Numbered from the stretch's first letter, positions 26,067-35,330 are shown. The stretch is DNA of 64,000 bases from UBA6016 sp041915365 (GCA_041915365.1 JAYSBP010000001.1:1-64000); one strand, 5' to 3'. Numbers and translations: made by a program. Notes: generated by a model not told the origin, from the sequence alone.

Positions 26067-29000
26067 CTATTTAGTTTTATCTTCGTCAAACACTCTTACG
26101 TCCAGGCCAAGAGCTTTTAGTTCGTTCACAAGAACATAGAATGTTTCAGGTATCCCCGTCTCAGGTACGTTCTCGCCGTTTGTAATAGCTTTGTATGCCC
26201 TCACTCTACCCTCAGTGTCATCAGATTTGGTTGTTAGCATCTCTTTAAGAACATGAGCTGCACCATACGCTTCAAGAGCCCAAACCTCCATCTCACCGAA
26301 TCTTTGTCCACCAAATAGCGCCTTACCGCCGACAGGTTGTTGTGTTACAAGGCTGTAAGGTCCGGTACTTCTCGCATGGACTTTTTCGTCAACAAGGTGG
26401 TGTAGTTTTAGCATATACATATAGCCGACGTTTACACGCTCTTTCATTTTATCACCGGTTTTACCGTCGTAAAGTTCCATTTTGCCGTCAGAGTCTATTT
26501 TTGCAAGCTCAAATAGTTTTTTCAGCTCATCTTCGTTTACACCCTCAAATACAGGGGTTGCAAATTTAACGCCCTTTGCCCAGTCTCTAGCATAAGTAAG
26601 CAGTTGCTCATCATCAAGAGAAGCCACAAACTCTTTTGCATTTACAAGTTTTGCGACGTCAGCGATAGCAGCCATTTTTTCTCTTAAAGCTTTTAGCCAA
26701 TCTTTTTGTTTTGACTCATATATATCGCTTAGTTGCTCGCCAAGTTTTTTACCAGCAAGACCAAGATGCACCTCAAGAATCTGACCGATGTTCATCCTCG
26801 AAGGAACGCCCAGCGGATTTAGTACGATGTCGATGTGCCTACCACCCTTCATATAAGGCATATCAACTTCAGGAACTATAGTAGATACGATACCTTTATT
26901 ACCGTGCCTACCAGACATTTTGTCGCCGACTTTTAACTTTCTTTTTGTTGCAACATAAACTTTTACAAGCTTGACTACACCGCTTGGAAGTATGTCGTCT
27001 TTTTCAAGAATTGACACTTTGTCGTCAAAGTCCGCTTTTAGTCTCTCTTTTTGTTTTCTGAAGTGAGTTTTTATTTTCTCATACTCAGCTTGCACCTTAG
27101 AATCAAAGCTTCTAACAAGAGTATTGATAGCAAATCTATTCATATTTTCAAGGTCGTCAGGCGAAATTGTCCCACCTTTTTTAGCCTCAATACCGGAGAC
27201 GCTAACATCAGCCGTAAGCTTATTTTTCGAAAGTAGAGAGTTGATTCTTAACATCTCTTCTCTGTCAATCATATTTAGCTTGTCGTGGTACTCACGCTCC
27301 ATTTTCCCTTTTTCTTCTTCAAAGTGCTTAACGGCTCTAGCATCTTTGTCGTAGCCTTTTTTCGTGAATATCTTAACATCCACAACTACACCTTCCATTG
27401 ATGGCGGGCAGTATAGAGACTTGTTTACGACGTGTCCAGCTTTTTCACCGAATATTGCCCTCAATAGCCTCTCTTCAGGTGTCGGCTTCACTTCGCCTTT
27501 TGGAGATACTTTACCAACAAGTATCATTCCGCCCTTGACATAGCTACCTATTTTTACGATACCACTCTCATCAAGGTGTGAAATATCTTCGTCTTTGACG
27601 TTTGGAATGTCTCTTGTTATCTCTTCAACACCGTGTTTTAGCTCTCTGGCCTCAACTTCTTTTTCATAAATATGAACAGAGGTAAATACGTCTTCTCTAA
27701 TAATTCTCTCGGAAACAACGACGGCATCCTCAAAGTTGTATCCATACCAAGGCATGAACGCTATAAGTATATTTTTACCGATAGCAAGCTCGCCAGTATC
27801 CATACTAGGGCCATCCGCCACTATTTGTCCGGCTTCTACTTTTTGCCCTATTTTTACAATAGGTTTTTGGTTAAAGCTCGTGTTTTGGTTTGTTCTAAGG
27901 TTCTTTTGTAAAGGGTAATGGTCGATAAACGCACCGTCTTCATCCTCGCCTCTTATGTAGATATTCTGGCTATCTACTTTTTCAACAGCACCCGCTCTTG
28001 TTGTTTTGATGCTTTCCCAAGAGTCTCTAGCTATGATGGCTTCCATACCGGTGCCAACCATCGGGGCTTCCGTCCAAAGTAACGGCACACCTTGACGCTG
28101 CATGTTTGAACCCATTAGCGCCCTGTTGGCGTCGTCGTGCTCAAGGAATGGAATAAGACCGGCAGCAACACCGACAACCGATTTAGGTGATACGTCGATT
28201 AGCGTGATAGTCTCTTTTTTAAATAGAATAATCTCACCGTCTTTTCTTGCCTCAACGAAGTCTTCCGCTATAGCGCTATTTGCATCCAGCTTTGTGCTGG
28301 CAGGGGCTATTACGTGTCCCTCTTCTTGCGTAGCTGTCAAATAAACGATTTCGTTTGTCACTTTACCGTTAACAACCTTCTTATATGGCGCTTCGATAAA
28401 GCCATATTCATTAACTTTTGAGTATGTTGAAAGCGTATTGATAAGACCAATGTTTTGACCCTCCGGTGTCTCAATAGGGCAAATTCTTCCGTAATGCGTC
28501 GGGTGAACGTCACGCACTTCAAATCCGGCTCTTTCTTTAACAAGGCCGCCCTCGCCTAGCGCAGACAGTCTTCTTTTGTGCGTTATCTCTGAAAGCGGAT
28601 TTGTTTGGTCCATAAACTGAGACAACTGGCCGCCGGTAAAGAAGTCTAGTATCGTAGTCGTAATCATTTTTGAGTTGATTAGGTCGTGCGGCATTAGCTC
28701 TTCTGTATTTTGAACCGTAGAGATTTTGTCTTTTATCGCTTTTTGCATCTTGACAAGACCAAGATGAAGCTCATTTGCAAGAAGCTCACCTATCGCTCTA
28801 ATTCTTCTATTTCCAAGGTGATCCCTATCATCTATGTATCCGATACCATTTTTAACTTTTATCAGATATCTAACAGTCTTGATAAGGTCTTCGTGCGCCA
28901 AAACAGTCACAAACTCAGGCACTTCGATACCTAGCTTATGGTTCATTTTCATCCTACCGACTTTTGTAAGGTCGTATCTTTCAGGGTGGAAGAATAGTTT

Positions 29001-30206
29001 TAGTACGAAGTCATGTGCCGCATCTTTGGTTACAGGTTCACCAGGTCTCATAACCTTGTATATCCTGATAGCAGCAAGGTCATTTTCGTCTTCAATACCT
29101 TCCGTTTGTTTTAGAAGTTTTAGAGACTCTTGATCAGACAAGAATGAGTTAATTACGGAGTTATCCACGCCAGCAGCAAGGTCATTTGCTATTTCAAACT
29201 CATTTATACCAAGCTCTATGATTTTTTTGAGTTTGTTCTCATCTACTTGAGTAAGTGCATCAAACACCACTTCGCCAGTCGAAGAGTCAACGATAGGAGT
29301 AGCCATATATCTTGAGAAAAGAATGTCAAGTGGGTACTCTACGAATTCAAGACCTTTTTGCTTAAGCTCTTTCGCTTTTCTCTCTGATAGCCTTTTGCCA
29401 CCAGTCATTATTAGGTTACCATCAGCGTCAACCAAGTCATACTCAAGTCTTCCCGTATAGTCTTCCGGCACGAAAGGAATTAGGAACTTGTTGTTTTTTA
29501 TCTGTATTTTTAGTATCGGGTAGAATAGCTTGATGATGTCTTGTTTTGAATATCCAAGCGCTCTAAATAGTATAGTGACTGGTATTTTTCTTCTTTTATT
29601 GATTCTTACATACAAAACATCTTTTGCATCGTACTCGAAGTATAGCCATGCACCTCTATCAGGGATGATTTGAGCCGTATAGATTAGTTTGCTCGAAGCA
29701 GTCATAGACTCTTCTTCTTTAAATATAACGCCCGGGCTTCTATGTAGCTGATTTACAACAACCCTCTCAACACCGTTAATAATAAAAGATGTTCTCTCGG
29801 TCATCATAGGTATTTCGCGAACAAATATTGATTGCTCCTTGATATCCTTGACACCTTTTTTCTCACCTGTTTTTTCGTCTTTATCCCAGACAACAAGTCT
29901 TATTTTTATTTTAAGCGGTATTGAATAAGTAAGCCCTCTCTCCATGGACTCTCTGACCGTATATTTGGGTCTTCCAAATTCGCTCCCTGCATACTCAAGC
30001 GTAAGTCTATTTTGCGAATCATGTATCGGGAATATCGATTTGAATACTCTTTCGATTCCTGCGCCGCTTCTTTCTTCTTCGTCGACCATTAAAAAGTCGT
30101 TATAGCTTTTTTGCTGAAGTTGAAGCAAATTTGGAATACCCAGAACCTGAGGAGTTTTAGAAAAATCAACTCGGAGTCTATTTCCTGATTTAAGGCTGTT
30201 TAGCAT
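26067..30206 (-). CDS. rpoB: DNA-directed RNA polymerase subunit beta
   Basis: 1379 residues. The rifampicin region reads GGQLSQFMDQTNPLSEITHK followed by RRLSALGEGG, with the Asp, His and Ser positions that most often mutate in resistance all normal. SGRHGNKGIVS and the C-terminal KALFGGQRFGEMEVWALEAYGA are standard. It is preceded by an attenuator-like hairpin after rplL. Confidence 0.99.
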   Translation of the reverse strand: MLNSLKSGNRLRVDFSKTPQVLGIPNLLQLQQKSYNDFLMVDEEERSGAGIERVFKSIFPIHDSQNRLTLEYAGSEFGRPKYTVRESMERGLTYSIPLKIKIRLVVWDKDEKTGEKKGVKDIKEQSIFVREIPMMTERTSFIINGVERVVVNQLHRSPGVIFKEEESMTASSKLIYTAQIIPDRGAWLYFEYDAKDVLYVRINKRRKIPVTILFRALGYSKQDIIKLFYPILKIQIKNNKFLIPFVPEDYTGRLEYDLVDADGNLIMTGGKRLSERKAKELKQKGLEFVEYPLDILFSRYMATPIVDSSTGEVVFDALTQVDENKLKKIIELGINEFEIANDLAAGVDNSVINSFLSDQESLKLLKQTEGIEDENDLAAIRIYKVMRPGEPVTKDAAHDFVLKLFFHPERYDLTKVGRMKMNHKLGIEVPEFVTVLAHEDLIKTVRYLIKVKNGIGYIDDRDHLGNRRIRAIGELLANELHLGLVKMQKAIKDKISTVQNTEELMPHDLINSKMITTTILDFFTGGQLSQFMDQTNPLSEITHKRRLSALGEGGLVKERAGFEVRDVHPTHYGRICPIETPEGQNIGLINTLSTYSKVNEYGFIEAPYKKVVNGKVTNEIVYLTATQEEGHVIAPASTKLDANSAIAEDFVEARKDGEIILFKKETITLIDVSPKSVVGVAAGLIPFLEHDDANRALMGSNMQRQGVPLLWTEAPMVGTGMEAIIARDSWESIKTTRAGAVEKVDSQNIYIRGEDEDGAFIDHYPLQKNLRTNQNTSFNQKPIVKIGQKVEAGQIVADGPSMDTGELAIGKNILIAFMPWYGYNFEDAVVVSERIIREDVFTSVHIYEKEVEARELKHGVEEITRDIPNVKDEDISHLDESGIVKIGSYVKGGMILVGKVSPKGEVKPTPEERLLRAIFGEKAGHVVNKSLYCPPSMEGVVVDVKIFTKKGYDKDARAVKHFEEEKGKMEREYHDKLNMIDREEMLRINSLLSKNKLTADVSVSGIEAKKGGTISPDDLENMNRFAINTLVRSFDSKVQAEYEKIKTHFRKQKERLKADFDDKVSILEKDDILPSGVVKLVKVYVATKRKLKVGDKMSGRHGNKGIVSTIVPEVDMPYMKGGRHIDIVLNPLGVPSRMNIGQILEVHLGLAGKKLGEQLSDIYESKQKDWLKALREKMAAIADVAKLVNAKEFVASLDDEQLLTYARDWAKGVKFATPVFEGVNEDELKKLFELAKIDSDGKMELYDGKTGDKMKERVNVGYMYMLKLHHLVDEKVHARSTGPYSLVTQQPVGGKALFGGQRFGEMEVWALEAYGAAHVLKEMLTTKSDDTEGRVRAYKAITNGENVPETGIPETFYVLVNELKALGLDVRVFDEDKTK

Positions 30207-30280
30207 ATTGCGGTACCTCTTGTGAAGTTTGGATGAAAATTATTTGTTAGAGAAAAATTAGACAGTATGGAAACTATGAA

Positions 30281-30306
30281 AAACAAAAAAGCCGCCCAAA
30301 GGCGGC
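30281..30306 (-). terminator. attenuator between rplL and rpoB
   Basis: GCCGCC (30291-30296) and GGCGGC (30301-30306) form a 6-bp GC stem with a 4-nt loop. Read leftward it is followed by TTTTTTGTTT. It stands 7 nt after the rplL stop and 75 nt before rpoB. E. coli has a partial terminator at the equivalent place that adjusts the ratio of ribosomal protein to polymerase. The same role is inferred here. Confidence 0.8.
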
Positions 30307-30312
30307 GCAAAA

Positions 30313-30690
30313 TTATTTAACTTCGACTTTAGCGCCAACTTCTTCAAGTTTAGCTTTGATTTCGTCAGCTTCTGCTTTAGAAGCACCAGCTTTAACTGTA
30401 AATGGAGTTTCTTCAGATGCTTTTTTAGCCTCAGCAAGACCAAGACCTGTAAGCTCTCTAAGAACTTTAATTACATTGATTTTTTTATCGCCAGAGCTTG
30501 CAAGTATTACATCAAACTCTGTTTTTTCTTCAGCAGCAGCTGCAGCGCCACCACCAGCAACAGCACCAGCCATTACTACTGGTTGTGCTGATACGCCAAA
30601 TTTCTCTTCAAATTCTTTTACTAACTCAGATAGTTCAAGTACGCTAAGACCAGCGATGAACTCAATTACTTGTTCTTTTGTAACTGCCAT
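30313..30690 (-). CDS. rplL: 50S ribosomal protein L7/L12
   Basis: 125 residues. There is an N-terminal dimerisation helix region, an Ala-rich hinge (AGAVAGGGAAAAAEEK) and the C-terminal factor-binding domain (KINVIKVLRELTGLGLAEAKK). It forms the L12 stalk on L10 that recruits translation GTPases. It is 45 nt after rplJ and followed by the attenuator. Confidence 0.99.
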   Translation of the reverse strand: MAVTKEQVIEFIAGLSVLELSELVKEFEEKFGVSAQPVVMAGAVAGGGAAAAAEEKTEFDVILASSGDKKINVIKVLRELTGLGLAEAKKASEETPFTVKAGASKAEADEIKAKLEEVGAKVEVK

Positions 30691-30735
30691 GTTAAATCCT
30701 TTCTATTTTTTCGTACATTTTTTATTTAATAACGC

Positions 30736-31218
30736 TTACGCGCTCTCTTTTTGCTTTCTAACTTCGTCAAGCGCTGTAACGAACATTCTTGCAGGTGCAG
30801 TCCATACAGACAGTAGCATTCCGATAAGTTCGTTTTTGCTTGGAAGCTTAGACATTGCGATAACAGTTGCAGCGTCAACAGCTTGACCATCAAGGTAAGC
30901 GGATTTAACTACAAGTCTATCTTTATAGCTATCGGCAAATTTTGCGATTATTTTGCAAACATCCAATTGATCTGGACCCCAAACAACTATATTTGTGTCT
31001 TTTAGCTCAAGACCTTCGATGTTTGCTTTACCGAGAGATATTGCAGCCAAAGTATTTTTTACAACTTTAACTTTCATACCGTTAGCTCTAGCTTCGTTTC
31101 TCATAGCTTCAAGTTCTTTAACAGTAACTGCTCTATAACCGGCTACTGCAAGACCTTGACTAGCTGCAAACTCGGCGGATAGGCTCTCGATTATGCTATT
31201 TTTTTCAGCTTTAGTCAT
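30736..31218 (-). CDS. rplJ: 50S ribosomal protein L10
   Basis: 160 residues. The N-terminal rRNA-binding domain has GYRAVTVKELEAMRNEAR, and the C-terminal helix carries L12 dimers. The gap of about 97 nt upstream probably contains the autoregulatory leader. Confidence 0.98.
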   Translation of the reverse strand: MTKAEKNSIIESLSAEFAASQGLAVAGYRAVTVKELEAMRNEARANGMKVKVVKNTLAAISLGKANIEGLELKDTNIVVWGPDQLDVCKIIAKFADSYKDRLVVKSAYLDGQAVDAATVIAMSKLPSKNELIGMLLSVWTAPARMFVTALDEVRKQKESA

Positions 31219-31315
31219 TCTTTTCTTCTCCTTTCCAGACCGAAGACTTCAGACAGGATTTATGGGTTTCCCCACCCGTCATCATCAGTCTTAAGATAAA
31301 ATTGGTTGCGTTTTA
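31219..31315 (-). promoter_or_regulatory. leader of rplJ, probable L10 autoregulatory element
   Basis: The 97-nt gap between rplA and rplJ, read leftward, has complementary tracts (GGGTGGGGAAACCC and GAAGTCTTCGG) before an AAAGGAG ribosome site. In many bacteria the L10-L12 complex binds such a leader and represses rplJ-rplL. I place it by position and apparent hairpins, without a covariance-model match. Confidence 0.4.
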
Positions 31316-32020
31316 TTATCTAATATCTAATAACTCAGAAGGCTCTAGTTTTACTGAAGGTGATTGTGTTAGTGAAAGGAAGCCACCTTTAATATATCTA
31401 CCTTTTGCACCAGCTGGTTTTAGTCTATTTAGTGTTTTTATCAGTTCATTTGCATTTTCTAGCAAATCTTCCGTAGAGAAGCTCACTTTACCGATACCTG
31501 CGTGGATATTACCTTTTTTGTCAACCCTGAAGTTAACTTGACCGCTTTTTGCGTTTTGAACTGCTTTTGTAACGTCCATAGTTACTGTGCCAGTTTTAGG
31601 GTTTGGCATAAGACCTTTTGGTCCTAGGATTTTACCTATTTTACCGATAATACCCATTGTATCCGGAGTTGCTATAACTATATCAAAGTCAAGTCTTCCG
31701 TTTTTGATCTCTTCAGCTAGATCATCATCACCAACTACGTCAGCGCCGGCAGCTTTTGCCTCTTCCGCTTTTTGGTTCTTAGCGAAAACCGCTACTCTTA
31801 CAGTCTTCCCTGTACCTTTTGGTAGAACAACTGCGCCTCTTACCATTTGATCGGCGTGTCTTGGGTCAACGTTTAGTTGAACGCAAATTTCTACAGTCTC
31901 ATCAAATTTTGCGCTTTTTAGTTCTCTTACTAGAGCCATACCCTCATTAAGGGCGTAGTTTTTATCAGCATCAACTTTTTGTTGAAGAGCTACAACTCTT
32001 TTAGGTGCTTTTTTTGCCAT
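31316..32020 (-). CDS. rplA: 50S ribosomal protein L1
   Basis: 234 residues, full length. The signatures KFDETVEICVQLNVDPRHADQMVRG and IGKIGKILGPKGLMPNPKTGTV are present. It binds 23S rRNA at the L1 stalk and usually represses its own operon by binding the rplK leader. It follows rplK by 88 nt. Confidence 0.99.
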   Translation of the reverse strand: MAKKAPKRVVALQQKVDADKNYALNEGMALVRELKSAKFDETVEICVQLNVDPRHADQMVRGAVVLPKGTGKTVRVAVFAKNQKAEEAKAAGADVVGDDDLAEEIKNGRLDFDIVIATPDTMGIIGKIGKILGPKGLMPNPKTGTVTMDVTKAVQNAKSGQVNFRVDKKGNIHAGIGKVSFSTEDLLENANELIKTLNRLKPAGAKGRYIKGGFLSLTQSPSVKLEPSELLDIR

Positions 32021-32108
32021 CTTTTTTACCTTTCGCTTTTTTATTTTTTAAGCTACCGCATAAATTTTACAAAGCAGTCGCGGTCTTCTGCTTTTATTTT
32101 TTCGTAGA

Positions 32109-32531
32109 TTACTCTACTACGATTCCCATGCTTCTAGCAGAACCTTCAACGATTCTAGCAGCAGCTTCTTTATCGGTAGTATTCATATCCACTATTTTTC
32201 TCTCAACTATTTCCATAACTTGAGCTTTAGTCAATTTGCCTACTTTGTCTTTCAAAGGATTATTGCTTCCTTTGTCGATTTTTGCAGTTTTTTTGATAAG
32301 CTCAGTCATTGGAGGTTGTTTTGTGATGAAGCTAAAGCTTTTGTCAGAATAGACAGTGATTACAACAGGAAGTCTCCACCCCGCTTGATCTTTTGTTTTT
32401 TCATTAAACGCTTTACAGAATTCCATGATATTTACGCCTCTAGCACCAAGAGCAGGTCCAATCGGTGGTGACGGGTTTGCTTTAGCGGCTTCGATTTGTA
32501 GCTTTATTTCGCCGACAACTTTTTTTGCCAT
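32109..32531 (-). CDS. rplK: 50S ribosomal protein L11
   Basis: 140 residues. The N-terminal PSPPIGPALGARGVNIMEFCKAFN and the RNA-binding C-terminal domain with EGSARSMGIVV are diagnostic. It binds the GTPase-associated region of 23S rRNA. It starts 20 nt after nusG. Confidence 0.99.
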   Translation of the reverse strand: MAKKVVGEIKLQIEAAKANPSPPIGPALGARGVNIMEFCKAFNEKTKDQAGWRLPVVITVYSDKSFSFITKQPPMTELIKKTAKIDKGSNNPLKDKVGKLTKAQVMEIVERKIVDMNTTDKEAAARIVEGSARSMGIVVE

Positions 32532-32551
32532 TTTTTAATCCTTTCGTAAAA

Positions 32552-33082
32552 TTAAACTATTTTCTCTACTTGAGTACAAAGTATCTCTACAGGTGTACTT
32601 CTTCCAAAAATTGAAACATTTAGCTTCAATTTGCCATGTGCCATATCGTATTCTTCAACTATTCCGGTGAAGTTTGCAAAAGGACCGTCTATAATCCTTA
32701 CAACCTCCGCAGTCGAAAAGTTGACTTTAGGTTTTGGTGCGCTTTTATTGTGAGCTTTTTCAAGGATAAGCTCAATATCTTTATCAGACAAAGGCGTAGG
32801 CTTTTTAGCTTCACCGATAAATTTTCCAACCCTTGAAAGAGATTGGATTTTCTGCCAAAGATTTGTATCTAGATCTAGTTTTGCAAATACATAACCAGGA
32901 TACAACGGTCTTTCGACTATTTTTTGTTTGCCTTTTTTTAGCTCGATAACATCTTCCATTGGAACAACGATATCAGCTAGTCTATCTTCAATACCCTGCT
33001 CAGTAACAAGCGCAACTATCGCTTTTTTAACACTAGCTTCGCTTCCTGAATAAGCTTGAATTGCATACCATCTATGAGACAT
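32552..33082 (-). CDS. nusG: transcription termination/antitermination factor NusG
   Basis: 176 residues. There is an NGN domain (RWYAIQAYSGSEASVKKAI, RPLYPGYVFAKLD) followed by a KOW domain (VVRIIDGPFANFTGIVEEYD). It binds RNA polymerase and couples it to Rho or the ribosome. It lies 4 nt after secE. Confidence 0.99.
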   Translation of the reverse strand: MSHRWYAIQAYSGSEASVKKAIVALVTEQGIEDRLADIVVPMEDVIELKKGKQKIVERPLYPGYVFAKLDLDTNLWQKIQSLSRVGKFIGEAKKPTPLSDKDIELILEKAHNKSAPKPKVNFSTAEVVRIIDGPFANFTGIVEEYDMAHGKLKLNVSIFGRSTPVEILCTQVEKIV

Positions 33083-33086
33083 TTAA

Positions 33087-33269
33087 TTAACCTATAATAA
33101 GTTTTATGGAAAGTGACATAAGCCAATCTACTAGCGCCAAATAAAGCGCAACTACTGTCACAACTATCAAAACGGCATAGAAGGCTGTTTTGACCTGCTG
33201 TTTTATCGGGAAAATTACTTTTGTCAACTCAACTTTGGACAGCTTAATGTAATTAATCATTTTTTCCAT
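33087..33269 (-). CDS. secE: preprotein translocase subunit SecE
   Basis: 60 residues from the ATG at 33269. A GTG three codons earlier is possible but has no better ribosome site. It is the short SecE form, with an amphipathic helix (SKVELTKVIFPIKQQ) and one membrane span (AFYAVLIVVTVVALYLALVDWLM). It clamps SecY in the translocon. It lies between tRNA-Trp and nusG, the conserved position. Confidence 0.95.
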   Translation of the reverse strand: MEKMINYIKLSKVELTKVIFPIKQQVKTAFYAVLIVVTVVALYLALVDWLMSLSIKLIIG

Positions 33270-33312
33270 ATTCAACACTCTACTTCGTCAACATTTTTAA
33301 ACTTTTCTAAAA

Positions 33313-33328
33313 CAGCTTAAAAAAGCTG
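33313..33328 (-). terminator. short hairpin between tRNA-Trp and secE
   Basis: CAGCTT (33313-33318) and AAGCTG (33323-33328) form a 6-bp stem with an AAAA loop (UUUU in the RNA). Read leftward it is followed by TTTTAG. It is a weak terminator or an RNA-processing structure. Confidence 0.35.
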
Positions 33329-33335
33329 ACCGTAA

Positions 33336-33411
33336 TGGCAGGGCAGGTAGGACTCGAACCCACAACATACGGTTTTGGAGACCGTTGTTCTACCATTGGA
33401 ACTACTACCCT
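33336..33411 (-). tRNA. tRNA-Trp (anticodon CCA)
   Basis: 76 nt with CCA encoded. The acceptor AGGGTAG pairs with CTGCCCT (one G.U). The anticodon loop has CCA between CGGTCT and AAACCG, and the T-arm is GGGTTCGAGTCC. It sits between rpmG and secE, as in other Campylobacter. Confidence 0.97.
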
Positions 33412-33431
33412 AGAAAAACGGAGGCTAAAAA

Positions 33432-33584
33432 TTAAAGTTTAGCCTCTTTATGTACCGTATGCTCTTTGTCAAATTTGCAATATTTTTTTAGTGCAAGTTT
33501 TTCAGTTTGCGTTTTTTTATTTTTTGTTGTGTGATAGTTTCTTCTACCGCATTTTTCACATGCTAGGTGTACTATATCTCTCAT
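33432..33584 (-). CDS. rpmG: 50S ribosomal protein L33
   Basis: 50 residues. It begins MRDIVHLACEKCGRRNY and ends in EHTVHKEAKL, the standard L33 pattern. Cys9 and Cys12 form the first zinc knuckle. Of the second pair only Cys36 remains (KYCKFD), so zinc binding is probably partial or lost. It follows the tuf terminator by 22 nt. Confidence 0.97.
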   Translation of the reverse strand: MRDIVHLACEKCGRRNYHTTKNKKTQTEKLALKKYCKFDKEHTVHKEAKL

Positions 33585-33606
33585 TTATAACTCACTTGAA
33601 ATAATT

Positions 33607-33630
33607 AAAGGTGGAGAAATCTCCACCTTT
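33607..33630 (-). terminator. hairpin terminator downstream of tuf
   Basis: AAAGGTGGAG (33607-33616) and CTCCACCTTT (33621-33630) make a perfect 10-bp stem with a 4-nt loop. Read leftward it is followed by AATTATTTC, a weak U-tract. It is expected to reduce read-through from tuf into rpmG. Confidence 0.75.
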
Positions 33631-33646
33631 GAAAAAGTATTAGAAA

Positions 33647-34855
33647 TTAAGCGATGATTTTAGAAACAACGCCGGCACCAACAGTTTTGCCACCTTCTCT
33701 GATCGCAAATCTTGTACCTTCTTCAATAGCGATTGGAGCGATTAGCTTAGCAGTAACTTTGATGTTATCGCCTGGCATAACCATTTCAACGCCGTCTGGT
33801 AGTGTTATAGAGCCTGTAACGTCAGTTGTTCTGATGTAGAACTGCGGTCTATAACCAGCAAAGAATGGAGTGTGTCTACCACCCTCGTTTTTAGAAAGAA
33901 CGTATATCTCAGCTTCAAACTCAGTATGAGGGGCTATAGATTTTGGCTTACAAAGAACCATACCTCTCTCAACGTCTTCTTTTTTGATACCTCTTAGAAG
34001 AAGACCGCAGTTATCGCCGGCTTCACCTTGATCCATTTCTTTGTGGAACATTTCGATACCAGTAACTGTAGTTTTTTGAACATCTCTAAGACCAACTATT
34101 TCGATCTCTTCAGCAAGCTTGATCATACCTCTTTCAATTCTACCAGTAACAACAGTACCTCTACCAGAGATAGAGAAAACGTCTTCAACAGGCATTAGGA
34201 ATGGCTTATCTGTATCTCTTTCTGGAGTTGGGATATAGCTATCAACAGCATCCATAAGAGCTTCTATTTTTGCAGTCCACTCATTGTTCTCGCTTTTCAT
34301 AGCAGCGTCAAGCGCTTGAACAGCTGAACCTGTGCAGATTGGTGTATCGTCACCTGGGAAATCGTAAGTACTTAGAAGCTCTCTAACTTCCATTTCTACT
34401 AGTTCAAGCATTTCAGCTCTATCAGCAGCGTCAAGCATATCTTCTTTGTTTAGGAAAACAACGATGTATGGAACGCCAACTTGTCTAGCAAGAAGGATGT
34501 GCTCTCTTGTTTGCGCCATAGGACCGTCAGTCGCAGCAATAACAAGAATAGCGCCGTCCATTTGAGCAGCACCAGTAATCATGTTTTTAACGTAGTCGGC
34601 GTGCCCTGGGCAGTCAACGTGAGCGTAATGTCTTGTAGAAGTCTCATACTCAACATGTGAAGTATTGATAGTTATACCTCTTGCTTTTTCTTCAGGAGCG
34701 TTATCGATTTGATCGTAACCTCTTTTTTCAGCAAGACCTTTGTTTGCAAGAACCGCAGTAATCGCAGCAGTTAGCGTAGTTTTACCGTGGTCAACGTGTC
34801 CGATTGTACCGATGTTTACGTGTGGTTTCGTACGAGAAAACTTCTCTTTTGCCAT
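33647..34855 (-). CDS. tuf: translation elongation factor Tu
   Basis: 402 residues. The P-loop is GHVDHGKT (19-26), with DCPGHADY and NKED for guanine binding, then domains II and III. It delivers aminoacyl-tRNA to the ribosome. It follows four tRNA genes, the same Thr-Tyr-Gly-Thr-tuf order as E. coli tufB. It is the only tuf in the window. Confidence 0.99.
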   Translation of the reverse strand: MAKEKFSRTKPHVNIGTIGHVDHGKTTLTAAITAVLANKGLAEKRGYDQIDNAPEEKARGITINTSHVEYETSTRHYAHVDCPGHADYVKNMITGAAQMDGAILVIAATDGPMAQTREHILLARQVGVPYIVVFLNKEDMLDAADRAEMLELVEMEVRELLSTYDFPGDDTPICTGSAVQALDAAMKSENNEWTAKIEALMDAVDSYIPTPERDTDKPFLMPVEDVFSISGRGTVVTGRIERGMIKLAEEIEIVGLRDVQKTTVTGIEMFHKEMDQGEAGDNCGLLLRGIKKEDVERGMVLCKPKSIAPHTEFEAEIYVLSKNEGGRHTPFFAGYRPQFYIRTTDVTGSITLPDGVEMVMPGDNIKVTAKLIAPIAIEEGTRFAIREGGKTVGAGVVSKIIA

Positions 34856-34915
34856 CTCTTTTCCTTGGATGAATTTTTTTTAAGCTCTTGGCGTTTAGCA
34901 TTAGGTCTTTTTATA

Positions 34916-34990
34916 TGGAGCCCATAAACGGGATTGAACCGTCGACCTCTTCCTTACCAAGGAAGTGCTCTGCCACTGAGCTATATGGGC
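34916..34990 (-). tRNA. tRNA-Thr (anticodon GGT)
   Basis: 75 nt with CCA encoded. GCCCATA pairs with TATGGGC. The anticodon loop TTGGTAA is closed by CTTCC/GGAAG. It is the fourth tRNA of the cluster, about 60 nt before tuf. Confidence 0.97.
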
Positions 34991-35039
34991 ATTATATGAT
35001 AAACGAACTAAAAATACTAAGTAAAGCAGTAGAAACCAG

Positions 35040-35115
35040 TGGAGCGGGAAACGGGACTCGAACCCGCAACTTTCAGCTTGGAAGGCTGATGCTCTAGCCA
35101 TTGAACTATTCCCGC
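35040..35115 (-). tRNA. tRNA-Gly (anticodon TCC)
   Basis: 76 nt with CCA encoded. The acceptor GCGGGAA pairs with TTCCCGC. The anticodon loop CTTCCAA is closed by TCAGC/GCTGA. It is the third tRNA of the cluster. Confidence 0.97.
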
Positions 35116-35118
35116 AGG

Positions 35119-35203
35119 TGGTGGTGGAAGAAGGATTCGAACCTTCGAAGGCATAACCAACAGATTTACAGTCTGTCCCCTTTGGCCGCTCGGGAATTCC
35201 ACC
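35119..35203 (-). tRNA. tRNA-Tyr (anticodon GTA)
   Basis: 85 nt with CCA encoded and a long variable arm, typical of bacterial tRNA-Tyr. The anticodon loop CTGTAAA is closed by CAGA/TCTG. The acceptor GGTGGAA pairs with TTCCACC. Only 3 nt separate it from tRNA-Gly. Confidence 0.97.
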
Positions 35204-35253
35204 GACTAAACAATGTGCCTGATTTCTTTTACTTAAAAATTTGTGAAACGAAG

Positions 35254-35330
35254 TGGAGCCGGTGAAGGGACTCGAACCCCCGACCTGCTGTTTACAAAAC
35301 AGCTGCTCTAGCCAACTGAGCTACACCGGC
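35254..35330 (-). tRNA. tRNA-Thr (anticodon TGT)
   Basis: 77 nt with CCA encoded. GCCGGTG pairs with CACCGGC. The anticodon loop TTTGTAA is closed by GCTGT/ACAGC. It is the first gene of the tRNA-tuf transcript, about 19 nt after the predicted start site. Confidence 0.97.

Noticed and set aside
21561..30206. Possible rpoB-rpoC fusion
   Set aside because: rpoB has its own stop at 26067 and rpoC starts at 26051, so they are separate genes.
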